Below the pieces are notes generated by a model, which ran no database searches, was not told the origin of the DNA, and worked only from the letters and a program-made list of their open reading frames with translations. Made by a program: the position numbers and the translations under genes. This document shows positions 43,427 to 52,341 of a stretch of DNA of 64,000 bases, in pieces. The stretch covers positions 229,241 through 293,240 of the forward strand of contig NZ_FOLB01000005.1 of NCBI RefSeq assembly GCF_900112345.1. The letters run 5' to 3'. Position 1 is the stretch's first letter. Every line of letters starts with the position of its first letter. Source of the DNA: Nocardioides terrae (GTDB lineage Bacteria > Actinomycetota > Actinomycetes > Propionibacteriales > Nocardioidaceae).

Positions 43427-45391
43427 ATGAGATTCAGGGGGCCCGTCGCCGGAGTGGTCGAGAGCGCGCTCTCCGCGCGTCCCGCCGCCTCCGCCGACGA
43501 GCTGGCGTTGGCGCTGGGCGGACTCCTGCTGCCCGTCGGCGACGCGCTCCCGGTCGCTCCTGCGACGGACCGTGCCGTCTGGGACGTGGTGGACGGGATC
43601 GTCGACCGCCCGGCGCTCGAGGACCTCGTCGCGCGGGCCACCGCCGACCTGCACGAGCCGTGGCCGGTGCCCCTCGCGAGCGACGCCGCCCGGGTGCACC
43701 GCGACGGCGACCGGGCGACCTGGGAAGCCGCTGCGTTCGCCCGCCAGCACCGGCTCAGTCGGGCCGCGGTCGTGGCAGCGGCGACCCTCGACGACCGGTG
43801 GCTCGACCAGGTCGCCGACGGCGTGTGGCTGCTCTGCGAGCAGAGCTCGTGGTGCTGGCCGGCGCACGACGACGTCCGAGCGCGACACGGCTCGGTCCTG
43901 GCCGACGTCACCGACCCGTTCCTGGACCTCGGCGCCGGCGAGGCCGTCGCCCAGCTCGCCTGGATCGACCACCTGCTGGCCGCTCCCCTCGACGAGCGCT
44001 ACCCCGGGCTGCGCGCCCGCATCCGGCACGAGGCGCGGGCCCGGGTCCTGGCGCCCTTCCTGGCACGGCGCGACTGGCACTGGCTCGGCCTCGACGGACA
44101 CGTGCACAACTGGAACCCGTGGATCCACGGCAACGTCCTCGTCGCCGCCCTGCAGCTCGAGGACGACCCGCGGGACCGGGCCCGGCTCGTCGCCCACGTC
44201 GTCGAGGGGCTCGACCGCTACGTGGCCGGCCTCCCCGAGGACGGCGCGATCGACGAGGGCTACGGCTACTGGTGGAACGGTGCGCTCCGCGCGCTGGAGG
44301 CCCTGGACGTGCTCAGGCATGCGACGGCGCACCGGGTCGACGCCGCTCCGGCCGTCGCGGCACTGCGCGAGACGGTCTCGTTCCCCCACCGGATGCACCT
44401 CGGCGGCGACTGGTACCTCAACCTGGCCGACGGCCAGGCGCGCCCACCGGCCGACCAGCCCTGGCACGCGCTGCACCGGGCGGCACGACGCTCGGGGAAC
44501 GAGCAGGCGCTCGCCCACGCGTCCTCCTACCGAGTGCCGGGGCGACCGTCGGCCGACGAGTCGACCGGGCTCGGACGGCTGCTGCGCGGGCTCACCGAGG
44601 TCGACTGGCTGCGCGCGGAGCGGACCACTCCCCCGCTGCCCCGCGAGACGTGGCTGCCGTCGACCCAGGTGCTCGTCGCGCGCGAGCGGAGCGGCTCCGC
44701 GTCAGGGCTGACGCTCGCAGCGAAGGGCGGCCACAACGGCGAGAACCACAACCACAACGACGTCGGGACCTTCGTGGTCGCCTCCGACGGCGTTCCGGTG
44801 GTGGTCGACGCCGGCCGGCCGACGTACACGGCGCAGACCTTCGGCCCCGACCGCTACGCGATCTGGACCATGCAGAGCTCGTGGCACAACGTGCCCGAGG
44901 TGCGGGGCGTGGCCCAGGCGGAGGGGGCGCACGCAGCCGCGTCGGACGTGACAGCGACCGCGACGACCGACCGTGCGCAGCTCGCCCTCGAGCTGGCCGC
45001 GGCCTACCCGGGCGAGGCGCCCTCGTCCTGGCGGCGGCGCGTCCGGCTCGAGCGGACCCCGCACTCGCGCGTCGTGGTCGAGGACGCCTGGGACCTGCCA
45101 CCCTGGGGCGGCGACGGCGCCGAGCCGGCGACCACGCTGCACCTGCTGCTCGCCGGTGACGTCGAGGTCGTGCCGCAGGGGGCTCGGGTGAAGCCGCTCG
45201 ACGGCGCGACTCCGGTCCTCGTGAGCTGGGGGGACCTCCCGGCGAGGACGCGAGTGCGCACGCTCGACGATCCGATGCTCAGCGACGTCTGGGGAGAGCG
45301 CCTCACGCGGGTCGAACTCGACGTAACCGGCCTGACCACAGCCCGCGTCACGGTAGAACTGGACGCACCGACCACACAGGACCCGAGATGA
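43427..45391 (+). CDS. Heparinase II/III-like polysaccharide lyase
   Basis: 654 residues from ATG; no ribosome site precedes it and a -10 box lies six bases upstream, so the transcript is probably leaderless. No signal peptide: a cytoplasmic enzyme. The N-terminal 360 residues form the alpha/alpha toroid (DGHVHNWNPWIHGNVLVAAL; DGAIDEGYGYWWNGAL with candidate catalytic Tyr/His). The heparinase II/III domain follows, with GGHNGENHNHNDVGTFVV near residue 440 supplying metal and catalytic histidines. It would cleave a uronate linkage in imported oligosaccharide, leaving an unsaturated end for GH88. Its stop overlaps the regulator gene (ATGA). Confidence 0.85.
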   Translation: MRFRGPVAGVVESALSARPAASADELALALGGLLLPVGDALPVAPATDRAVWDVVDGIVDRPALEDLVARATADLHEPWPVPLASDAARVHRDGDRATWEAAAFARQHRLSRAAVVAAATLDDRWLDQVADGVWLLCEQSSWCWPAHDDVRARHGSVLADVTDPFLDLGAGEAVAQLAWIDHLLAAPLDERYPGLRARIRHEARARVLAPFLARRDWHWLGLDGHVHNWNPWIHGNVLVAALQLEDDPRDRARLVAHVVEGLDRYVAGLPEDGAIDEGYGYWWNGALRALEALDVLRHATAHRVDAAPAVAALRETVSFPHRMHLGGDWYLNLADGQARPPADQPWHALHRAARRSGNEQALAHASSYRVPGRPSADESTGLGRLLRGLTEVDWLRAERTTPPLPRETWLPSTQVLVARERSGSASGLTLAAKGGHNGENHNHNDVGTFVVASDGVPVVVDAGRPTYTAQTFGPDRYAIWTMQSSWHNVPEVRGVAQAEGAHAAASDVTATATTDRAQLALELAAAYPGEAPSSWRRRVRLERTPHSRVVVEDAWDLPPWGGDGAEPATTLHLLLAGDVEVVPQGARVKPLDGATPVLVSWGDLPARTRVRTLDDPMLSDVWGERLTRVELDVTGLTTARVTVELDAPTTQDPR

Positions 45392-46509
45392 CCGATCAAA
45401 CGCAGCACGCACCGCTCGCACCGGCACGACGCGCGCGCGTCCTCGCCGCCCTGCACCGCGACGGCGTCGTCCGCATCTCCGAGCTCATCGACAGCCTCGG
45501 CGTCGCCCCCGTCACGCTGCGGCGCGACCTCGCCGAGATGGAGCGGGAGGGTCTCCTCCGCCGCGTCCACGGCGGGGCGGTCACCGTGCAGGCGCCGCCG
45601 GCGCGCCGTGGGGCCCCGGCACAAGGCGCAGCGCCCGCTGCGGGCGACGACGGCGGCGCGATCGCGGTCCTGGTGCCCTCGCTGAACTACTACTGGCCGG
45701 GCGTGGTGCGCGGCATGGAGGCCGAGGCGCAGCGCCTGGGCCTGAAGCTGCTGCTGCGCGGCGCGTCCTACGAGCTGCAGGACGAGCGGCCGGTCCTCGA
45801 GCGCCTCATCACCAGTGAGGACATCCGGGGGCTGATCGTCGCCCCGAACACCGACACCGCCCACACCGCGGATGTCGTCCAGTGGCTGGCGGATGCTCCG
45901 ATCCCGGCGGTCCTCGTCGAGCGCGACGCCATCAGCCTGCCCGGGCACGAGCCGATGGAGTCCGTCACCACCGACCACGCCCTCGGGGCGGGGCTGGCCG
46001 CTCGGCACCTCGCCGCGACCGGGCACCGCGAGGTCGGCCTGGTCCTCTCCCGCTTCTCCCCGACCTCGCGCAAGATCGCGGCCGGCTGGCACGCCGCGTG
46101 CACGGAGCTCGGTCTCAACAACCCACCCGAGCTGGACGCCTTCCTCCCCGACCGGGCCAGCCCCGAGTTCTCCGACACCGTCAACGCCACGCTCGACGCA
46201 GCGCTGGCGAAGGGCGTGACCGGACTCCTGGTGCACTCCGACCCGGAGGCGATGGCGGTCATCGACCTGGCCCTCATCCGCGGCATCTCGGTGCCCGGCG
46301 ACCTGTCGGTGGTGGCGTACGACGACGAGGTGGCTCAGCTCTTCTCCCCCGCTCTGACGGCGGTCAGCCCGCCGCGGCACGCCGTCGGCGAGGCGGCGGT
46401 CGACCTCCTGGCCAAGCGGCTGGCGAACCCCGACCGCCCGGTGCACCGGGTGGCGCTGAGCCCCGAGCTCAACGTGCGGGCCTCGACGGCGGCGGCCCCC
46501 GGGGCCTGA
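45388..46509 (+). CDS. Hybrid regulator: DeoR-type HTH with LacI-type sugar-binding domain
   Basis: 373 residues. Residues 12-66 are a DeoR helix-turn-helix (RVLAALHRDGVVRISELID; TLRRDLAEMEREGLLRRVHG; GGAV). From about residue 90 the C-terminus is a periplasmic-binding-protein fold as in LacI/GalR (IAVLVPSLNYYWPGVVRGME; VLVERDAIS; GHREVGLVLSRFSPTSRKIA; SVVAYDDEVAQLFSPALTAV). Normal DeoR proteins have a sugar-phosphate domain instead. It is co-transcribed with the heparinase-like gene and is the best candidate to bind the shared operator motif. The effector is probably a free sugar or oligosaccharide. Confidence 0.88.
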   Translation: MTDQTQHAPLAPARRARVLAALHRDGVVRISELIDSLGVAPVTLRRDLAEMEREGLLRRVHGGAVTVQAPPARRGAPAQGAAPAAGDDGGAIAVLVPSLNYYWPGVVRGMEAEAQRLGLKLLLRGASYELQDERPVLERLITSEDIRGLIVAPNTDTAHTADVVQWLADAPIPAVLVERDAISLPGHEPMESVTTDHALGAGLAARHLAATGHREVGLVLSRFSPTSRKIAAGWHAACTELGLNNPPELDAFLPDRASPEFSDTVNATLDAALAKGVTGLLVHSDPEAMAVIDLALIRGISVPGDLSVVAYDDEVAQLFSPALTAVSPPRHAVGEAAVDLLAKRLANPDRPVHRVALSPELNVRASTAAAPGA

Positions 46510-46518
46510 GGGCTCGTC

Positions 46519-48222
46519 TCAGGTGGCGTGGGCGGTCCCGGGCGCAGGCTCGGGACGGTGCACACCGCGCGGCCGGTAGCCGAGCTCGTCGGACAGGCCG
46601 AGGACGTCGGCCAGCAGCCAGAGCGTGGCCAGCCACATCTCGGTGCCCTGGAGCCCCGGCACCGTGTCCGCCGAGCGTCCGCCGGGAGCCGTGGCGCGGA
46701 AGCCGAACCCGGCCCCGTCCTGCCACTGCCCGAGGACGTCGACCGCGAGCCGCGCTGCCGTCGCTCGAACCTCCTCGGCGCGGTGGCCGGTGTGCCGTGT
46801 CAGCCAGAGCGGGTGCGCCACGTCGAGCACGTTGCACGCCGTGTGGCGCCCGGGTCCGAACCACCGCGTGTCCTGCGCATGGGCGAGGACCGTGTCGACG
46901 ACCCGCTGTGGATGGGGCAGCGGCAGGCCGAGCTGGGCGAAGGTGCCGCGGGTCGTCCGGTAGAAGCCGTTCACCGGCTGCAACAGACCTTCCTCCGCGG
47001 TGCTCCGTCCCCACACGCCGGTCATCGGGTCGGCCCGTCGGACGAGCCATCCGATCAGCGCGTCCGAGGTCCCGGAGACACCCGCCTCGCCCATCGCGGC
47101 GTTCCACACCAGCGCGGTCGCCCAGGCGTCGACGGCATGGCCGGCACTCCAGGCGCGGTCGCCCCAGGGCAGCGCCTCCAGGGCAGGGACGAGCTCGTCG
47201 GCGCTGAGCCGGGCCGCGAAGCGGATCGGCACCCGGAAGCCGGAGCCGAGCAGCGAGAGGGCGTGGCCGACGCTCAGGATGTGGTAGCTCTCGACCGGGT
47301 CCGGCCAGCCCGCGCCCGGGCGCCCGCAACGCAGGTCGGCGCCGAGCTCGGCGACCAGACCGGTCGCCTCGTCCTGCCACGCCCGCAGCCGCGCCAGCTG
47401 CTCGTCGGCCGGGAGCTGGGTCGGCGCCTCGCCGAGGAGCAGGTCTGCGATCTCGACGGCGTCGCACTGGGCCCGCACCGTCGGCGCGACACCGGGGCGG
47501 TCGGCGAAGAGGCCGACGGCGGGGTCCCAGCACCGGGCGATGACGTCGTACGCCTGGTCGCGGGCGCGGTCGGCCACAGCCCGGAGGGAGGCGGCGAGGT
47601 CGCCGTCGCGGCCTCGGCCCGCCGCGTCGCTCGCCGCACCGGCCGGCGGGACCCGCCACCGGAGGAGACGTGCGGGGTTTCCGCCGACGACGGCGCCCGC
47701 GGGCACGTCCTTGGTCACCACCGCGCCTGCTGCGAGCACGGACCGGTCCCCAACGGCGACGCCATCGAGGACGATGACGTGGGAGCCGATCCAGACGTCG
47801 TTCCCGACCGTGATCCCCTTGCTCGTCAACGGCTGGCGGAACACCTCCGTCTCCGGGTCGGCGAAGCTGTGGTTGAAGCCGAGCAGCGACGTGTGCGCCC
47901 CGATGCGCACCGCGTCGCCGATGACGACGTTGCCCCGCACGACCGCGTACGGGTTGATCGAGCAGTCCCGGCCGGTCGTGACGGACCCGGTCAGGTAGGC
48001 GCCCGCCGCGACGTAGGAGCGCGGACCCAGCACGAGGACCTCGTTGTCGACCGACGCGAACCGGGAGAGCAGGGCCCGGTCGCCGAAGGCCCATCCCGGA
48101 CGCCGCCCGAGCTGTTCGCCCTGCCACGCCAGCTGACGCTCCTGCTCCGGACCGGGGACGTCGGTCCAGAACGTCCACGGCGAGAAGTCGAAGCCCTGCG
48201 CAACAGCCGGGTCCGTGCTCAC
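46519..48222 (-). CDS. Hexapeptide acyltransferase fused to a putative alpha/alpha-toroid domain
   Basis: 567 residues from GTG overlapping the glycosidase stop (GTGA). Residues 50-200 are a left-handed beta-helix O-acetyltransferase with hexapeptide turns (VVIGDAVRIGAHTSLLG; VGNDVWIGSHVIVLDGVAVG; VPAGAVVGGNPARLLRWRV) and an active-site type His in GFNHSFADPE. Residues 215-560 are helical, resembling a six-hairpin glycosidase-like toroid (ESYHILSVGHALSLLGSG; AWSAGHAVDAWATALVWNA; GTEMWLATLWLLADVLGL). No signal peptide. The second domain may bind or cleave the sugar that the first acetylates or deacetylates; this is inference. Confidence 0.78.
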   Translation of the reverse strand: MSTDPAVAQGFDFSPWTFWTDVPGPEQERQLAWQGEQLGRRPGWAFGDRALLSRFASVDNEVLVLGPRSYVAAGAYLTGSVTTGRDCSINPYAVVRGNVVIGDAVRIGAHTSLLGFNHSFADPETEVFRQPLTSKGITVGNDVWIGSHVIVLDGVAVGDRSVLAAGAVVTKDVPAGAVVGGNPARLLRWRVPPAGAASDAAGRGRDGDLAASLRAVADRARDQAYDVIARCWDPAVGLFADRPGVAPTVRAQCDAVEIADLLLGEAPTQLPADEQLARLRAWQDEATGLVAELGADLRCGRPGAGWPDPVESYHILSVGHALSLLGSGFRVPIRFAARLSADELVPALEALPWGDRAWSAGHAVDAWATALVWNAAMGEAGVSGTSDALIGWLVRRADPMTGVWGRSTAEEGLLQPVNGFYRTTRGTFAQLGLPLPHPQRVVDTVLAHAQDTRWFGPGRHTACNVLDVAHPLWLTRHTGHRAEEVRATAARLAVDVLGQWQDGAGFGFRATAPGGRSADTVPGLQGTEMWLATLWLLADVLGLSDELGYRPRGVHRPEPAPGTAHAT

Positions 48223-51200
48223 CCCTGTGTCTGCTGGACGTAGACGAGCGCGAGCCGGGCGTTGTAGCCGCTCGTGCCGTTGGTCCCGAACTCGACGTCC
48301 ACGACCCCCGGCGCGGTGAGCGTCACCGTCTGCGCGACGGGCGTGGCCGCGCCGGTCGAGGTCCCCGTCCGCCTGGTCGCGGTCCCACCCGCCCTGACCG
48401 TGCTGTAGATCTGGGTCGTGTTTCCCGGCCGCGGGGCCTGGACGGCCACGACCTGGTAGGTCCCGGCCGGCAGCGACAGGTGGTAGGTGACCGGCTTGTT
48501 GTAGTCGGCGCCGACGTAGGACGAGCCCCAGTCCGTCGGGTCGCCCGCCGCCAGCGTCGTGGCCGCGGTCGAGTAGCCCCACGTCGATCCTGCCGTCGTC
48601 CCGTCCCACTTCTGGTCGGTCGAGTCGTTCAGCAGCTGCGGGAAGGTCTGGTGCACACCGGTGAACAGCGACCCCGGCCCCGAGGCCGACGAGCCGGAGT
48701 CGATGAAGTAGCGCAGGTCCGCCGGGGCGACCAGGGCGGTGGCGCTGAACCGCTGGTAGACGCCCGAGGCGAGCTTCACGCTCGTCCGTCCGGTCACGTC
48801 AACGGTGGCCAGCTCGGCCGTCGCGGCGACGGCGTCGGCCGCGGTGGCCGACCAGGTGACCGGCACGGACGTCCCGTCGAACGACAGGCTCGCGGGAAGC
48901 GCGCCGCCGGACGGTACCGCGACGACTCCCATGTCCCGCACGTCGGCGCTGTCGTCCACCCCGACCAGCCGCTCCGCGGCGGCCGCCAGCCTCGCGGCGA
49001 GAGCGTCGGCGCCCTCGGTGTCGAGGCCGTAGGGGCGCGGGTGCCGCAGCGCCCACTCGGCGTCGGCGCGGATGTCCGCGAGCGGCTTCCACGTCGCGGG
49101 GTTGTAGTCACCCTCGTGGAGCTGCGCGGTCCGCTCGACGGCGGCCCGCAGCGCGGTCGTGTCGGCCTCGGCGGAGTCCGCGTTCGCCTTGACGACACCG
49201 ACGGCGTCGATGTTGATCGAGGCGGAGTTGGCCGTCTCGAAGGTGACCGTGTGCCGCCCGTTGCGCAGGCCGCGCAGGGTGAACGTCGTCCGCTCGCTGC
49301 CGGCGCTCCAGGTCGGGGCCGACGTCGCGACCTGCACGCCGTCGACGACGACGTTCAGCTTCGTGGTGCCGGGGTTGCCGCCGATGATGTCGAGGCCGGT
49401 GCCCCGGAACGTGTACGACATCGTGGCGCCCTGGCCGGTCGAGCGGGACGCGGTGCGCTGCCACTCGAACATGCCCTGGCCGTTCACGTGGCTCCACTGG
49501 TCGTCGAACTCCAGCACCGGCCGGGAGGTGTCGGCCCAGCTGGTCTGGTGCATCCCGTCGATGATGTCGGTGTAGTAGGGCGTGTAACCGGGGACGGTGG
49601 TCACCTCGAGGTTGTCGAACTGGGTGAAGGTGAACCCCGAGCCGAGCTGGATGCGGCCCGTCGCCTGCGGCGTGGGATCGGTGTACGAGGTCACCTCGAC
49701 ACCGTTGATGTAGGCGGTGTAGACGTCGCCCGCCACCTGCACGGCGACCCTGTTCCACGCGCCTGCCCCGGCGGCGAACCTCGTCCCGGGCTCGTCGCCG
49801 GCGTTGCCCCGTGCGACGACGCTCCCGAAGCGCTGGAACGTCCAGGCGCCGGTCGGGTCCAGGCGCAGCTCGGCGGCGGAGACGTTCTGACCGTTGGCCG
49901 TGCCGCCCTGCTCGCGAGCGCCGACGGTCGCATAGGTGCCCGTCGCGTCGTCGAACCGGACGTCCACGGACACGCGGTAGTTGGCCCAGCGGTTGTCACC
50001 GATGGTGGTCTTCGGGTCGCCCCCGTTCCAGGCGCCGCCGGCCATGCCGGTGCCGATCTGCTGGCGCAGGACCCGGCCGTGGCTCCTGTCGGCGGTGGCG
50101 ACGGACTCGAAGGCGCCGTTGGTGTCGTCGGTGTAGCGCGGTGTGGCGCCGTCGTCCTCGGGCTGGACGTCCGGGGTCCCCGCCGGCTTCGGCTTCGCAC
50201 CGCGGCTGTCCAGGTAGGACTCGCCGGAGTCGACCAGCCGGTGCCGGCGCGGGTCGTAGGACTTGATGTCGGGCTCACGCGAGTAGTCGAAGTCGTCGGC
50301 GTACAGGACGTCGTCGTGCGTGTCGCCGTTGCGACGGCCGGTGCGGTCGGTGTCCAGGACGTCGCGGCCGCCGTTCCTGTCGGTGTACTCCCGCGACGTC
50401 GGCAGGTTGTTGCCGTAGCCGTCCCGTGCGGTGAGCGATCCGTGCGAGCCGCGCGTCGCGTGGTCGAGGGTCGTCGCCGTGACGGTCGACCACGGCTTCA
50501 CCGTGACGGTGTAGGTGCCGTCCGCATCGGGGCGGATCTCCTGGAGCGGCTTGACGTAGTTGGCGTCGTACGCCTCGCCGGCATCCGCGGCGCGCGTCTC
50601 CCACACCTCCATCGTCTTGTCCCTGCCGAGGTCCATGCCGTCGGCGGTGACGCGGTAGGTCTTGGTGTACTTGCTGTCGTTGACGATGACGGTGGAGAAG
50701 TCGCTGGCGTCGGGCGCGGCCAGCGTCGTGTACGACGCGCCGCCCTGGCGCGCGCCGCTCGGCGGGTTGCCGGTGCCGAGCTCGCTGCCCGAGGCCTGCG
50801 GGACCGCCCGCCAGATCCCGTTGGCGTCGGCGTCACCGGTGGGGTTCTCCCACCCGAGGGTGGCGAACTGGGTGAACTGCTGGAGGACGGCCAGGCCGCC
50901 GTCGTAGTAGATCCAGCCCGACCACGGGTCGCGGGCGCTGACGAGCTCCTTGGAGGAGTACTGGAAGCCGTCGTAGAACGACCCGATCGCCGGCTGGAAG
51001 ACGTAGAGGCTGCGGCGGGAGCTGGCGAAGCCGGTGGTGACCCAGTTGGCCATCTCCAGGGGGCTGTTCGTCCCGCCGATCTCCGTGCCGGTGCCGCCCT
51101 GCTCGTCGCTGTTGGTGTTGTTGGGGCGGTCGGCGGTGTTCGAGAAGGTGGCCTGGCCCTCGGAGTTCCACACCTCCTTGTCGAGCACCTCGGCGATCTT

Positions 51201-52124
51201 CTTCAGGTTGCCGTGGGAGTCGTCGGCGCTGCTGTAGTGGAACCCGACGACGTCGACGGCGTCGCGCAGGGACGAGTCGGCGGGGTCGGTCATCTGGTCG
51301 CCGAAGTTCGTCGGCGGGGTGCCGACGGTGTCGGCGGCGACGGTCCTGATGCTGTGGAAGAGGTTCGCCTCGGTGGCCGACGCGAAGCCGTTGTTCGGGT
51401 CGTCGGCGGTGGCGCCCTCGTAACCCTTCGCATCGTTGCGCAACGACGCGGAGAACTGCTTGTAGAGGTCCTCGTTCGGGTTGCCGGTCTCGTTCGTGTC
51501 CGGGTTGATCGAGTCGACCATGATCCCGTACTCGCGGTAGGCGGCGAGCACGGTGTTCTTGAACCAGATGTACTGGTCGGCGTTGCTCTTCACCCACGTC
51601 GGGGTGTTCCAGCGCAGGATGCTGACCTGGAGGGGCCTCTTCGCGACCTTCTGCGCGTCTGCGGCGAGCTGGAACCCCGGCTCACGCTGGACGTTCGGGT
51701 ACTCGTCCCGGGTGCGCATGCTGCCCGGGTTCGGGCCGGTGGACGTGTTGCGGTCGTTGCCCATCTCGATCTTGACCGTGTCCATGATCGGGTGGTCGCC
51801 CCCGAACAGCGTCTCGATGAGCTCCCAGTACTTCTCCGGGTGCTCGGCCTTGTAGTCCATCAGCAGCGAGCTGGTGGAGTTGGCCGTCAGGACGCCGAAG
51901 CCCTTGAACGTGAGGCCGTTGCGGTTCTGCGCCGCGGCGGCCACGTCTGTCCCCTTCACCGTGATCTGCACGGCGTCCTCAGGCGCGCCGGAGCCGGCCG
52001 CCGCGACGGCGGGCGTGGCAGTGGCGGCGAGAACGGCGAGGCTGGCTGTGCCGATCGCGAACCGCAGCGCGGTGCGGCTGCTGCCCTCGCTGCCGTGCGG
52101 GCGGGTACGGCCTTCGTTCTGCAT
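48219..52124 (-). CDS. Secreted GH59-like multidomain glycoside hydrolase
   Basis: 1301 residues with a signal peptide (IGTASLAVLAATATPAVA). Residues 55-460 form a (beta/alpha)8 catalytic domain like galactocerebrosidase: FKGFGVLTANSTSSLLMDY, the acid/base-type Glu in PDTNETGNP (near 212), nucleophile-type Glu in VWNSEGQATF (near 322) and ARDPWSGWIYYDGGLAVLQQ. A beta-sandwich and a laminin-G-like domain follow (NRWANYRVSVDVRF, near 705), then further carbohydrate-binding or Ig-like modules (DIIDGMHQTSWADTSRP; VTYHLSLPAGTYQVVAVQAP at the end). It should act outside the cell, freeing galactosyl or other sugars from a complex glycan. The exact family (GH59 versus GH30 relatives) is uncertain. 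Confidence 0.78.
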   Translation of the reverse strand: MQNEGRTRPHGSEGSSRTALRFAIGTASLAVLAATATPAVAAAGSGAPEDAVQITVKGTDVAAAAQNRNGLTFKGFGVLTANSTSSLLMDYKAEHPEKYWELIETLFGGDHPIMDTVKIEMGNDRNTSTGPNPGSMRTRDEYPNVQREPGFQLAADAQKVAKRPLQVSILRWNTPTWVKSNADQYIWFKNTVLAAYREYGIMVDSINPDTNETGNPNEDLYKQFSASLRNDAKGYEGATADDPNNGFASATEANLFHSIRTVAADTVGTPPTNFGDQMTDPADSSLRDAVDVVGFHYSSADDSHGNLKKIAEVLDKEVWNSEGQATFSNTADRPNNTNSDEQGGTGTEIGGTNSPLEMANWVTTGFASSRRSLYVFQPAIGSFYDGFQYSSKELVSARDPWSGWIYYDGGLAVLQQFTQFATLGWENPTGDADANGIWRAVPQASGSELGTGNPPSGARQGGASYTTLAAPDASDFSTVIVNDSKYTKTYRVTADGMDLGRDKTMEVWETRAADAGEAYDANYVKPLQEIRPDADGTYTVTVKPWSTVTATTLDHATRGSHGSLTARDGYGNNLPTSREYTDRNGGRDVLDTDRTGRRNGDTHDDVLYADDFDYSREPDIKSYDPRRHRLVDSGESYLDSRGAKPKPAGTPDVQPEDDGATPRYTDDTNGAFESVATADRSHGRVLRQQIGTGMAGGAWNGGDPKTTIGDNRWANYRVSVDVRFDDATGTYATVGAREQGGTANGQNVSAAELRLDPTGAWTFQRFGSVVARGNAGDEPGTRFAAGAGAWNRVAVQVAGDVYTAYINGVEVTSYTDPTPQATGRIQLGSGFTFTQFDNLEVTTVPGYTPYYTDIIDGMHQTSWADTSRPVLEFDDQWSHVNGQGMFEWQRTASRSTGQGATMSYTFRGTGLDIIGGNPGTTKLNVVVDGVQVATSAPTWSAGSERTTFTLRGLRNGRHTVTFETANSASINIDAVGVVKANADSAEADTTALRAAVERTAQLHEGDYNPATWKPLADIRADAEWALRHPRPYGLDTEGADALAARLAAAAERLVGVDDSADVRDMGVVAVPSGGALPASLSFDGTSVPVTWSATAADAVAATAELATVDVTGRTSVKLASGVYQRFSATALVAPADLRYFIDSGSSASGPGSLFTGVHQTFPQLLNDSTDQKWDGTTAGSTWGYSTAATTLAAGDPTDWGSSYVGADYNKPVTYHLSLPAGTYQVVAVQAPRPGNTTQIYSTVRAGGTATRRTGTSTGAATPVAQTVTLTAPGVVDVEFGTNGTSGYNARLALVYVQQTQG

Positions 52125-52202
52125 CGTGACGTCTCCCTCTCGGTCCGTGCCGGGACCGAGGGACGGGCCGCGATCAACGGCCTCGCTCCCGCCAACGACC
52201 TC

Positions 52203-52221
52203 TTTTGATCGTTTTAGATCG
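52203..52221. promoter_or_regulatory. Candidate operator before the GH59-like gene
   Basis: TTTTGATCGTTTTAGATCG matches the site before the heparinase gene (43404-43422) at 15 of 19 positions. It lies about 80 bases upstream of the leftward glycosidase start, next to GTTGC-N11-GCAAC. Confidence 0.55.
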
Positions 52222-52291
52222 GTCTTGCCCGGCGTTGCTTCAAATTAGAGCAACTGTGTCCGTTGTCACAAGAGTCAGCCACAACTCGACC

Positions 52292-52320
52292 AAAAGAGGA
52301 CATCCCGCGCTCGGGCGGGA
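52292..52320 (-). terminator. Terminator after the rhamnose operon
   Basis: On the minus strand, stem TCCCGC/GCGGGA with loop CCGAGC is followed by TGTCCTCTTTT, a U-rich tail. It lies 20 bases past the rhaB stop. Confidence 0.75.
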
Positions 52321-52341
52321 GCGCGCACGGCGCCGTTGGGC

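Noticed and set aside
48480..52208. 1242-codon open frame on the plus strand
   Set aside because: It lies antisense to the GH59-like gene; its product is rich in Arg, Val, Gly and Asp with no motif, as expected from codon bias of the real gene.
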